From Bradyrhizobium sp. CCBAU 53351 (lineage in GTDB: Bacteria; Pseudomonadota; Alphaproteobacteria; Rhizobiales; Xanthobacteraceae), in the NCBI RefSeq assembly GCF_015291745.1, contig NZ_CP030059.1:3933501-3997500 (forward strand): a stretch of DNA of 64,000 nucleotides, given 5' to 3'. Positions 1-7,335 of the stretch are shown here, in pieces (position 1 is the stretch's first letter; every line of letters starts with the position of its first letter). Below the pieces are notes generated by a model. The model was not told the origin of the DNA, did not search any database, and saw only the letters and a program-made list of their open reading frames with translations. The position numbers were made by a program, and so were the translations under genes.

Positions 1-645
1 GCTGTAGGGAATATTGCCGTTGGGCGTGACCAGCGGCGCGCCGCCGCGGCGGTAGCGCTCGAAATCGTAATAGCGATACTCGACCTTGCCGAGCCAGTTC
101 GGAGCGAACGCGTATTCCACACCCGCACCCGCCGTCCAGCCGCTGGTGTTCGAGGAGAAGGCGTCGACGCCGACCCCGAGATTCGTGTTCACGTGGCGCT
201 GCTCGCCATAGGCCCAGCCGCCCGTTGCAAAGAGCAGCCATTTGTCGAACGCAATACCGGCACGGCCGCGAATGGTGCCGACCCAGCGCAGCGTCGTCTC
301 GTCCCGGGTGCCGCCCACGAAATTGTCGTCACCCTTGATGTCGGCCCAGGCCAGATCGCCTTCGACGCCGAGCACGAAATTCCTGATCTGCCAATTGTAT
401 CCGGCGAGGCCGCCGGCGATGGCGCCGCTCGAGCTGTAGCTGTTCGCAAAACCGGTGTCATTGAGCCGATCGTGATCGCCCCAACCATATCCGCCGAAGC
501 CGCCGATGTAGAAGCCGGTCCAGTTGTAGACCGCCACCGGCGGCGCGATCGGCGCGGCCTTGACTGCCATGTCGGCTGCCGTCGCAATGCCCGGCGCGCC
601 GACGAGAAGAGACATCATTCCTGCGAAAGCCAAAGCCTTTTTCAT
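1..645 (-). CDS. Omp25/Omp31-like outer-membrane beta-barrel protein (3' end outside window)
   Basis: The frame is open from an ATG at 643-645 to the window edge, giving the first 215 residues of a protein that continues beyond position 1. It opens with a signal peptide (MKKALAFAGMM, ending at ATAA-DM) and then shows the NWTGFYIGG motif with alternating aromatic/glycine strands (GYNWQIRNFVLGVEGD, GWTAGAGVEYAF) typical of the eight-stranded porin family of rhizobia and Brucella. These proteins sit in the outer membrane and have structural or surface roles. The missing end should hold only the last strands. A paralogue follows at 904-1677 on the same strand. Confidence 0.9.
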   Translation of the reverse strand, partial: MKKALAFAGMMSLLVGAPGIATAADMAVKAAPIAPPVAVYNWTGFYIGGFGGYGWGDHDRLNDTGFANSYSSSGAIAGGLAGYNWQIRNFVLGVEGDLAWADIKGDDNFVGGTRDETTLRWVGTIRGRAGIAFDKWLLFATGGWAYGEQRHVNTNLGVGVDAFSSNTSGWTAGAGVEYAFAPNWLGKVEYRYYDFERYRRGGAPLVTPNGNIPYS

Positions 646-821
646 CGGTATTGCTCCAGAAAAAGTTGCAACAAATCGAAATAGTCTATTGCCGAATTTA
701 TACGTCGCGTCGGTCGCGCCGCGAGGCTGAATTGGCCTCGCCCGTCGCTTCCCGTGCGCTATTCGGGAAAAAGTGACATTTGGACCACGCAAGGGTCTGC
801 GATGCTGACGTTTCTCGCCAC

Positions 822-854
822 ACAAAAAAGAGCCCCGGACGAAGCCGGGGCTCT
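822..854 (-). terminator. Rho-independent terminator of the 904-1677 gene
   Basis: A perfect 10-bp stem (AGAGCCCCGG at 829-838 with CCGGGGCTCT at 845-854) and a 6-nt loop are followed, read leftward, by a run of six T. It lies 50 bp beyond the stop codon of the porin-like gene and ends that transcript before the next same-strand gene. Confidence 0.88.
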
Positions 855-903
855 CAGAGTTGGCAGTGCTTTTTTGATCGTTGGTCGCGTTGCGTCGACG
901 TGC

Positions 904-1677
904 TCAGTAACGGGCGATGGTCGGGGCGTCGAACTTGTAGCTCGCACGCACCACGGCCCATTGGATGTCGCGCGGCTTGGTGTCGAAGGTGTAGTTACCC
1001 GAGGTGCCGCCGAGCTGATAGGTCTGGCTGCCGAAGGCAGCGTAGTTGTATTCGAGGCCCACGATCCAGTTGCGGGTGATGCCATATTCCCAGCCGGCGC
1101 CGACGGTCCAGCCGTTGTGCCAATGGGTCTGGCCGCCCGAGCCCGTGGACGGGTTCGCAACGTTGTCGACCACCGAGAGACGGTTGTTCACGCCGGCATA
1201 GCCGCCCTTGATGTAGAACAGGTTGTTCTGCACAGCGAAGCCCGCACGGCCGACGATCGTCGCGAGCACGTTGGCGCGCCAGCTGAACTGGTCGTCGAGG
1301 CCTGCGCCGAACACGGTGTTCGTGAACGAGCCCTTGTTGTCGAGGCCGGAGATCGTGCCTTCCATGCCGAACACGTAGTTGTTGGCCTGCCAGTTGTAGC
1401 CGATCTGGGCGCCGCCCATGATGCCCGATTTGCGTTGGCGGAAGCCATCGCCTACCGAAAGATCGCCGAACGGCGCGCCGGTCCCGTTGTTGATGAATTG
1501 CTCGTTGGTCCATGCGCCGCCAATGTGGCCGCCGACATAGAAGCCGGTCCAGTTGAACAGCGGCTCGGCGTAAGCGGGCGCCTTGGTGTAGCGCGCGCCG
1601 AGATCGGCGGCGGAGGCCGCGCCCGTCGAAACCAGAGCGGTCGTGCAGGCGAAGGCGGCAATCAATTTGTTACGCAT
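904..1677 (-). CDS. Outer-membrane beta-barrel protein, Omp25-like
   Basis: This 257-residue protein starts at the ATG at 1675-1677, which puts the signal peptide (MRNKLIAAFACTTALVSTGAASA) at the N-terminus; an upstream in-frame start 12 codons earlier would bury it. After the cleavage site come the NWTGFYVGGHIGGAW strand, repeated amphipathic strands and a C-terminal SYKF-type strand close to the end, as in eight-stranded porin-like proteins. It has its own terminator and a separate upstream region, so it is probably monocistronic. It is paralogous to the gene at 1-645; exact ligand or pore function cannot be told from sequence. Confidence 0.9.
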   Translation of the reverse strand: MRNKLIAAFACTTALVSTGAASAADLGARYTKAPAYAEPLFNWTGFYVGGHIGGAWTNEQFINNGTGAPFGDLSVGDGFRQRKSGIMGGAQIGYNWQANNYVFGMEGTISGLDNKGSFTNTVFGAGLDDQFSWRANVLATIVGRAGFAVQNNLFYIKGGYAGVNNRLSVVDNVANPSTGSGGQTHWHNGWTVGAGWEYGITRNWIVGLEYNYAAFGSQTYQLGGTSGNYTFDTKPRDIQWAVVRASYKFDAPTIARY

Positions 1678-1737
1678 GGTACACCCCGTGTCCTTTGATG
1701 GGTGCACGGTCACAGACGGGTGTTACTAAAATTGGAA

Positions 1738-1750
1738 TTAACAGAGTTAA
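1738..1750. promoter_or_regulatory. Short inverted repeat upstream of the porin gene
   Basis: TTAAC-AGA-GTTAA is a perfect 5-bp inverted repeat about 60 bp upstream of the start codon at 1677. It is in the right place to be an operator or to overlap a -35 region, but it is short and AT-rich, so chance is possible. Confidence 0.25.
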
Positions 1751-1856
1751 CGCGCCGCGTGGGCACGCGCGGCTCCACAAATCCGCTTGCGCTGTTGCAC
1801 ACCCGCAACGCTCTACGCGCGATTTAACGCGACATTATCCCTACCGATGTCCTGCG

Positions 1857-3104
1857 CTACGATGCCGGCGCGGCCTTCGAGTGCACGTGCTCGGGCCGCA
1901 CGCCGAGCGCAATCAGGCGCGCCGGAATGCCTTGGAGCCAGGGCAGCGCGGTGACGAGGCGCACGATCAGCGGCACCTTCAGCGGGCGGTCGCCGCCCTG
2001 CAGGGCGCCGCTGATGATGTTGTTCTGCACCACCACCTGCATGCGTTGCGTCATCTTCACCGGGAACTCGCGACGACGCCTGACCGCATCGAGCTCACTC
2101 TCGGAGGGGCAGCCGCGCTGCAGCTTGTCCGCCAAGAGATTGGCGGTCGCGACCGCGTCCTGCACGGCGAGATTGACGCCGACGCCGCCGACCGGCGACA
2201 TCGCATGCGCGGCGTCGCCGATGCAAAGCAGGCCCGGCTGTGTCCAGCGCGGCAGGCGGTTGATCGCGACGGTCAACAGCTTGACGTCGTCAAAGCTCTT
2301 CACGTCGGCAATGCCGGATTTGAGGATCGGTGCCATGCGCACGACATCGTCGAGCAGCGCCTGCAGCCCCCTCGCCTTCACCGCCTCTTGCTGTCCCTTG
2401 GCGATGACATAGGCGCATTGCCAATAGTCGCCGCGATCGAAGGTGATCATCATCTTGCCGGGCTCGACGCGCGCGAACACGTTCTCCGTCTCGTCGGCCC
2501 TGCGGCCGGCACGAAACCACAGCACGTCCATCGGCGCACCGATCTCCTCGACGGCAAGGCCCGCGCGCTCGCGCACGGTCGAATGCCGGCCGTCGCAGGC
2601 GATGGTGAGATCGGCTTCGATGTCGATGATTCCGTCAGGCGTTTTCGCCCGCACGCCGGCGATCGTCTCGCCGCGGCGGATAAGATCGACCGCCTCGGTG
2701 CTCATCATCACCTCGAGCGAGGCAAAGCGGCGGCCCGCCTCGCGCAGGAAGTTCAAAAAGTCCCATTGCGGCATGAAGGCGATGAACGGGTATTTGGTGT
2801 GAAGCCGGGAAAGATCGGCGATGCGCACCGGCGTGCCGCCGAACAGGCCATCCATCTTCTGCAGCCGCTGATGCGGCAGCTTCAGGAAGCCGTCGATCAG
2901 GCCGAGCTCGTCCATCACCTGGAGCGTCGAGGGATGCACGGTGTCGCCGCGGAAGTCGCGGAAGAAATCCGCATGTTTCTCCAGCACCACGACCTCGATG
3001 CCGGCCCTCCCCAGGAGGTAGCCGAGCATCATGCCGGCAGGTCCCCCGCCGACGACGCAGCAGCGGACCTTTTTCGTCCGGTTCGATGGCTGGTCGGATG
3101 TCAT
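1857..3104 (-). CDS. FAD-dependent monooxygenase (PHBH/UbiH-like)
   Basis: The 415-residue product has the Rossmann FAD-binding motif near its N-terminus (VVGGGPAGMMLGYLLGRAG), then the second FAD motif with GD (CIGDAAHAMSPVGGVGVNLA) around residue 290, which defines group A flavoprotein monooxygenases such as p-hydroxybenzoate hydroxylase and UbiH. The DG motif region (ACDGRHSTVRERAG) that contacts NAD(P)H is also present. The start MTSDQ at 3102-3104 was preferred over one 11 codons upstream because it leaves the usual short lead before the FAD motif. The substrate is unknown; members hydroxylate aromatic or polyketide rings. It stands alone between unrelated genes. Confidence 0.85.
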   Translation of the reverse strand: MTSDQPSNRTKKVRCCVVGGGPAGMMLGYLLGRAGIEVVVLEKHADFFRDFRGDTVHPSTLQVMDELGLIDGFLKLPHQRLQKMDGLFGGTPVRIADLSRLHTKYPFIAFMPQWDFLNFLREAGRRFASLEVMMSTEAVDLIRRGETIAGVRAKTPDGIIDIEADLTIACDGRHSTVRERAGLAVEEIGAPMDVLWFRAGRRADETENVFARVEPGKMMITFDRGDYWQCAYVIAKGQQEAVKARGLQALLDDVVRMAPILKSGIADVKSFDDVKLLTVAINRLPRWTQPGLLCIGDAAHAMSPVGGVGVNLAVQDAVATANLLADKLQRGCPSESELDAVRRRREFPVKMTQRMQVVVQNNIISGALQGGDRPLKVPLIVRLVTALPWLQGIPARLIALGVRPEHVHSKAAPAS

Positions 3105-3323
3105 TGCGGCCGGGCTCCCGCGCATAACGAACAACAAGATGTCGCAGTTAATGTAGCGCCGATTCAGGGCTTTGGCGCCTGAATCTGGATGCGGAACGCG
3201 ACCTGCAATGCCGGCCGGCAGCTTGGATCAGGCTTGCGCGTCAGCCGCCGGGAATAGATCGACCTGGCGGTTGTTGTTACAAGGGAACACGACCCAAAAG
3301 GGCATCGCGAGGAAACGTCCAAC

Positions 3324-3434
3324 GTGGCATGGTTGCTTGCAGGCGTGGCAGCCTGGCTGGCCGTCAACGTCGCGCTCGTCTATCTGCGCTCGCGGCGAGC
3401 CCGCGAGGCCGAAGAGAGCGAGCCGCGGGCCTAG
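3324..3434 (+). CDS. Small single-pass membrane protein (36 aa), candidate
   Basis: A GTG at 3324 preceded by GAGGAAA about 9 nt upstream opens a 36-codon frame: a hydrophobic stretch of about 18 residues (VAWLLAGVAAWLAVNVALVY) followed by an arginine/glutamate-rich tail (RSRRARE...). The positive charges after the helix suggest N-out, C-in insertion. Evidence is the ribosome-binding site plus a clean one-helix layout; the frame is too short for codon statistics, so this is a candidate. The rest of 3105-3541 shows no other coding signal. Confidence 0.45.
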   Translation: MAWLLAGVAAWLAVNVALVYLRSRRAREAEESEPRA

Positions 3435-3541
3435 CTTCTTGCGTGCCGCGCGGGTTTCAGACGCTCGCGTCAAAACGGCTGCCCGCCCTTGATGCGCCGT
3501 GAAAGGCCCGCGCGACGCAGGCCCACGATGGTGCAGAGAGA

Positions 3542-3982
3542 TTACTTCTGATCCTCGTTGCTAGTCCCGGTGCCCGGACTACCGATCGGCAATCCGTTGG
3601 GCGCATGACCGACACCGGCGTTCCGTTCGGCTTGCGCTGCCGTCGGTGTCTTACCGTTCGCGGTCGGCGGCTGGACGTTCGGATTGTTCAGGCTGTTGTT
3701 GCTGTTGACGTTGGCCCCGGTGGTGGTGCTGTGCGTTCCCATGCCCGAGGGAGCCGACGGTCCCGAATTGGCGCTGCTGGAGGACGTGCCCATTCCGGCG
3801 CCCGAGCTCGCCGCAGATCCCGCGCCTCCAGTCCCCGTCCCGGCAGCAGCCCCTGCACTGGCGCCGCCACCCGCACCACCGCCGCCTGCCCCTCCTCCGC
3901 CGCCACCGCCGCCTCCTTGGGCAAAGGCCGCCGTCGAAAGTGCCGCACAAGCAATCGTCACGAGGATGGATTTGCGGATCAT
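3542..3982 (-). CDS. Glycine/serine-rich exported protein, unknown function
   Basis: The 146-residue protein begins with a signal peptide (MIRKSILVTIACAALSTAAFAQ) and continues as a low-complexity mature chain: a poly-glycine/alanine block at about residues 23-60, a Ser/Gly section, then an Asn/Pro/Thr-rich end. There is no recognisable domain. The start at 3980-3982 was taken because it begins the signal peptide directly. Such proteins are common in Bradyrhizobium and probably remain disordered in the periplasm or at the surface. No function can be assigned. Confidence 0.75.
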   Translation of the reverse strand: MIRKSILVTIACAALSTAAFAQGGGGGGGGGAGGGGAGGGASAGAAAGTGTGGAGSAASSGAGMGTSSSSANSGPSAPSGMGTHSTTTGANVNSNNSLNNPNVQPPTANGKTPTAAQAERNAGVGHAPNGLPIGSPGTGTSNEDQK

Positions 3983-4075
3983 GGATGGTCTCCCTGGTTT
4001 CGCAGACAATCCAGGGACCTAAGAGTAGTTCCTGGGCCGAACGTCTTCGACCTCAGTCGTTGAGCGCCGAAGACC

Positions 4076-4183
4076 TCAGCTCTCGTGGCTCAGCCAGAAG
4101 CTCAGTGACGGTTGGACGACGACAGCAAACGCGGCAAGAGCGAGGATGGCGATGGCGACGAATGCAATTGCGGACTCTTCCAT
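4076..4183 (-). CDS. Small single-pass membrane protein (35 aa), candidate
   Basis: An ATG at 4181-4183 (read leftward) has GGGAGA spaced 4 nt before it, a good ribosome-binding site, and opens a 35-codon frame. The peptide begins MEESAIAFVAIAILALAAF, forming one transmembrane helix of about 22 residues, and ends with a short polar tail (SFWLSHES). It lies between two exported-protein genes on the same strand. Not listed by usual length cut-offs; the helix and ribosome-binding site make it credible but unproven. Confidence 0.5.
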   Translation of the reverse strand: MEESAIAFVAIAILALAAFAVVVQPSLSFWLSHES

Positions 4184-4365
4184 GAAGTCTCCCGGCGCCA
4201 CAGCCCTCTTCCGGCATGCATGCCAGACCGTTGCGGCGGCATGGTGGCTCCAAGGTGGATTTAACAGGCCTTTTGCGGAGGGGTTCCCTGTCGCTCCGTT
4301 TCGTCAAGAGCGTCCGACAGCTCCAACTCGCCGTGACCCATTCGATGAAGAGGGATCATCAATGA

Positions 4366-5874
4366 TCACTGCCGGTTCGCGCTCCGAAAGCTCTTGATCT
4401 CCGACACGCTCCCGTCGCGATAGGTCAGCTCCACCGAGACAGACTGCGTCGCTGGGGCGAGCTTCATGTAGAGCGGCATGCCGGCGGTGATGGCGCTGGG
4501 GTCGCGCATGTCGCAGGGCGGCATCTTGAGCACCTGGTTGGGCACGGCGGTGTCGATGCCGATGCGCACCTCGCGGATGGCGCAGCGGTAGGACACGAGG
4601 TGGGTGTAGTAGACCAGGAGCCCGTTGAACTCGCGGAACGACAGCCAGCTCGTCGACGTCATGTCGAGGATCTTGCGCTGGTCGCGGATCAGCGCGGCCT
4701 CGGGATCGAAGCGGATCGGGAACGGTCCCTGCATGTCGCCGGACTGGTCGACATAGCGGACCTCGATGGTGCCGGCCTGCGCATCCGGCGGCAGCTCGAT
4801 CGACGGGTTCGGCATGCGCTTGCGCGTGCGCGGATCGAGCGTGTCGATGAATCCGGTCTCGCGGAAATCGCCCTTGCCGGCCATGCGCCAGGAAATGCCG
4901 AGCGTCGGGTCGGCGAAGGAGAACACCACGCTCCAGCCGCCATTGTGCCGCGAGAAGCTCGCGATCGGCGCATTCAGCGTCTCCTCCTTCGGCAGCTGCG
5001 GCACCGACACCGGCGGCAGCGCGGCGAGCTTCTGCGGCGGCGGGTCGGCCGGACGCGCAGCGGCATCCTTCGCCATGCCGCTCAGGAAGACGTCGTCGAC
5101 CATCTGGTCGAAATAGACCGGCACCTGCCTGTGCTTGACGGTGTCGGCCATCTCGCTGACGGCGCGGCGGGTGCGCTGCGCCACCTGCACGAGGTTCTCG
5201 CCGGGCTGCAGCAGCTCCCTGGCGAAGGTGCGCGTGAACACCGAATTGGGATTGGTGTCGTCGTTGGAGAGACGATCGAGCGCGGTCTGGCGGGGACCTG
5301 CCGAGAACACCGAGAACACGCCTTCAGGCAGCTGCGTCATCGGCGCGAGGCCGCCGGCACCGGCGACCGCGCGGGTGCCCTTGCGCTCGAATGGATTGTT
5401 GCGGCAGGCGTCGAACACCAGGATCGAAGTCCGCGCCTTCTTGTTCTGCAGACGCTCGACGATGCGGTCGGCGAGGATCGAGGCGTCGCGCACCAGCTCT
5501 TCCTGGCCTTCCGTCGCCGCCGGCACGTCGGTCGGCAGCAGATAGTTCTGGCCCGCGATCTCGAAGCCGTGGCCGGCGTAGAAGAAGAACGCGGTATCGC
5601 CGGGCTCGATCGCCTTGTCGAAGGCGAGCAGCGTCTCGGAGAATTGCTGCCGGTTCTGGTTCTCGGCGACCATCACCGAGAAGCCGAGCTGCTTCAGCGT
5701 ATCGCCCATGGTGCGGGCGTCGTTGACCGCCTTGAGCAGCTTCGGCACGTTCCTGTAGTCGTTGTTGCCGACGACCAGCGCAACGCGCTTCTCGGCATGA
5801 GCGGGAAGCGCAAAGCCGCTGAGCCCCGCCGCAAGGCCAAGGGCCGCCAGAATTCGCAAAAGCCGACGCGTCAT
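4366..5874 (-). CDS. Periplasmic caspase-like (peptidase C14) protein
   Basis: The start at 5872-5874 gives 502 residues with a signal peptide (MTRRLLRILAALGLAAGLSG, cut after AHA at about residue 27). Residues 28-270 form a caspase p20-like domain: VALVVGNNDY strand, catalytic His102 in FFFYAGHG, and catalytic Cys157 in VFDACRNNPF. Both dyad residues are intact, so it should be an active cysteine protease (arginine/lysine-type metacaspase or orthocaspase). The remaining 230 residues form a separate beta-rich region without a family I recognise. It is transcribed away from an AraC-type regulator gene at 6057, with a perfect palindrome between. Its physiological target is unknown. Confidence 0.88.
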   Translation of the reverse strand: MTRRLLRILAALGLAAGLSGFALPAHAEKRVALVVGNNDYRNVPKLLKAVNDARTMGDTLKQLGFSVMVAENQNRQQFSETLLAFDKAIEPGDTAFFFYAGHGFEIAGQNYLLPTDVPAATEGQEELVRDASILADRIVERLQNKKARTSILVFDACRNNPFERKGTRAVAGAGGLAPMTQLPEGVFSVFSAGPRQTALDRLSNDDTNPNSVFTRTFARELLQPGENLVQVAQRTRRAVSEMADTVKHRQVPVYFDQMVDDVFLSGMAKDAAARPADPPPQKLAALPPVSVPQLPKEETLNAPIASFSRHNGGWSVVFSFADPTLGISWRMAGKGDFRETGFIDTLDPRTRKRMPNPSIELPPDAQAGTIEVRYVDQSGDMQGPFPIRFDPEAALIRDQRKILDMTSTSWLSFREFNGLLVYYTHLVSYRCAIREVRIGIDTAVPNQVLKMPPCDMRDPSAITAGMPLYMKLAPATQSVSVELTYRDGSVSEIKSFRSANRQ

Positions 5875-6017
5875 CGCAAGTTTCCCGTTGCAGATCGGCG
5901 CAGAGGCCGCTTCCTTCGAACAGCAGTTCATTGGACCCCCTGCCGCTGTGTGATAGTCGGCCCAGACGTAACGACGGTTCAAGGGACGCCGCGCTCCGGT
6001 TCCCCGATCTCGCTATG

Positions 6018-6038
6018 GCAGATTCCCGCGGAATCTGC
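6018..6038. promoter_or_regulatory. Perfect palindrome between caspase-like and AraC genes
   Basis: GCAGATTCC-CGC-GGAATCTGC has two perfect 9-bp arms around a 3-nt spacer and lies 18 bp upstream of the AraC-family start. It is the only strong dyad in the 182-bp divergent intergenic region, so it is a candidate operator for one or both genes. It could alternatively be a hairpin in the regulator's leader. Confidence 0.5.
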
Positions 6039-6056
6039 TCTTTCTAGGGCAATTGC

Positions 6057-7037
6057 GTGCAAGCGGGGGCTGCCGTGTATCGCTGGTGTACCGACGAGGT
6101 CGAGCCGAATGAGCGGTTCGACTATTGGCGCGAGGTTCGCTCCAAGGGATTGTTCGGCGTCACCGCCGAGCTCGCGCGCGAACAGCGCGCGGACTTCTTC
6201 GGCGAATTCTCGCTGCGCCAGCTGGGCGGCGCCGGCCTCGTCGAGCTGAAGGCCTCCCCCTACACGGTCGAACGCAGCAGCTCCGACATCGCCCACGCGC
6301 CGGGCGACGCCATCTGCGTCTACCAGCAGCTCGGCGGCGGCGGCTGGTTCGGCGGCCTGCGCGGAAGCGACTTTGCGATCGCCAACGGCCGCTTCGCGAC
6401 CAGCCATACCGACCTGCCCTACCGCACCGCGCCGCTGGGCGCCGAGGGCTTCCACCTGCGGATCCTCAAGATCCCGCTCGGCACCATCCCGGCCCAGGAC
6501 AAGCGCATGCGCGAGCTTGCACCTCGCACGTTCGACGATCCCACCCTGGCGCCCCTGCTCGGGGCCTGCTTTGCCGAACTCGGCGAAGCCTCTACGGAGC
6601 AACGCGCGGACGATGCGACCTCCCTTGTCCAGGCGTTGGCCCATCTGGCGCTGATCGAGCGCGGCATCGTCAGGCCCGGCAGCCGGCGCGGACAGGCCGC
6701 GCTGCGGACCGCCCGCCTCTCGCAGGCCCGGCGGCTGATCGCGCGCCATCTGCAAGATCCCAATCTCACGCCGATCATGGTGGCTGACCTGCTCGGCGTG
6801 TCCGTGCGCCACTTGCATATGCTGTTCGAGGCCGCGGAAAGGAGCTTCTCGCAGACCGTGACGGACGAACGGCTGAAACAAAGCCGCCGCCTGATGCGTG
6901 AGGCGCCCGAACGGCTGATCGCCGACATCGCGGCCTCCTGCGGCTTCGAGAGCCTTGCGACGTACTACCGAGTCTTCAACGCCGCCTACGGCATGGCTCC
7001 CGGAGATTTCCGGACCCACGGCTCGGATCGGCGTTAG
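6057..7037 (+). CDS. AraC-family transcriptional regulator
   Basis: This 326-residue protein starts with GTG at 6057. Residues 10-200 resemble the AraC-binding-like domain (DYWREVRSKGLFGVTAEL at the start), and residues 215-325 carry the two helix-turn-helix motifs, the first in LTPIMVADLLGVSVRHLHMLFE and the second ending with the family signature IAASCGFESLATYYRVFNAAYGMAPGDFR. That layout matches regulators of the AraC-binding-2 class that respond to small organic ligands. It is divergent from the caspase-like gene; whether it controls it is inference from the shared palindrome. Confidence 0.88.
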   Translation: MQAGAAVYRWCTDEVEPNERFDYWREVRSKGLFGVTAELAREQRADFFGEFSLRQLGGAGLVELKASPYTVERSSSDIAHAPGDAICVYQQLGGGGWFGGLRGSDFAIANGRFATSHTDLPYRTAPLGAEGFHLRILKIPLGTIPAQDKRMRELAPRTFDDPTLAPLLGACFAELGEASTEQRADDATSLVQALAHLALIERGIVRPGSRRGQAALRTARLSQARRLIARHLQDPNLTPIMVADLLGVSVRHLHMLFEAAERSFSQTVTDERLKQSRRLMREAPERLIADIAASCGFESLATYYRVFNAAYGMAPGDFRTHGSDRR

Positions 7038-7107
7038 CCGCCCGGCCCGGGAGCTCGCTCGGTCGATGCGCGGGCCGGAAAACCCCAACCGCGCCCGTGA
7101 TTTGGGC

Positions 7108-7125
7108 AAAAACCTCTGGTTTTTT
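7108..7125 (+). terminator. Weak terminator after AraC gene
   Basis: AAAAACC-TCT-GGTTTTT followed by one more T forms a short hairpin whose right arm doubles as the U-tract, 70 bp after the regulator's stop. The stem is mostly A-T, so efficiency is doubtful. Confidence 0.35.
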
Positions 7126-7148
7126 AGGGCCTTCCCGCGTCCGCTCCA

Positions 7149-7176
7149 TTGACTTTGGCCGATTCCCGCCTATGTT
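7149..7176 (+). promoter_or_regulatory. Candidate sigma-70 promoter of the RNA helicase gene
   Basis: TTGACT at 7149-7154 and TATGTT at 7171-7176 are 16 bp apart. A start near 7183 would give a leader of roughly 150 nt before the helicase start codon. Confidence 0.5.
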
Positions 7177-7335
7177 CCGGGGCGACGCGGCTCAGATCGA
7201 AGAGCGATTCCTGAGCCTTGCGCTTTGTTCGCGTGAGTCAGCACCCCCAGCTTCTTTGAGAGCGCGCCGTTTCGGGGTGGAACGCGACAGCCTTATTACC
7301 CTCGATTCCGAACGGCGGTTTCGACCAGAGGCTCA
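7177..7335 (+). other. Long 5' leader of the RNA helicase gene
   Basis: No coding frame is convincing here. The stretch between the candidate promoter and the start at 7336 would be a leader of about 150 nt. Long leaders are usual for cold-induced or autoregulated DEAD-box helicase genes, which is why it is noted; no defined hairpin was identified by eye. Confidence 0.4.
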
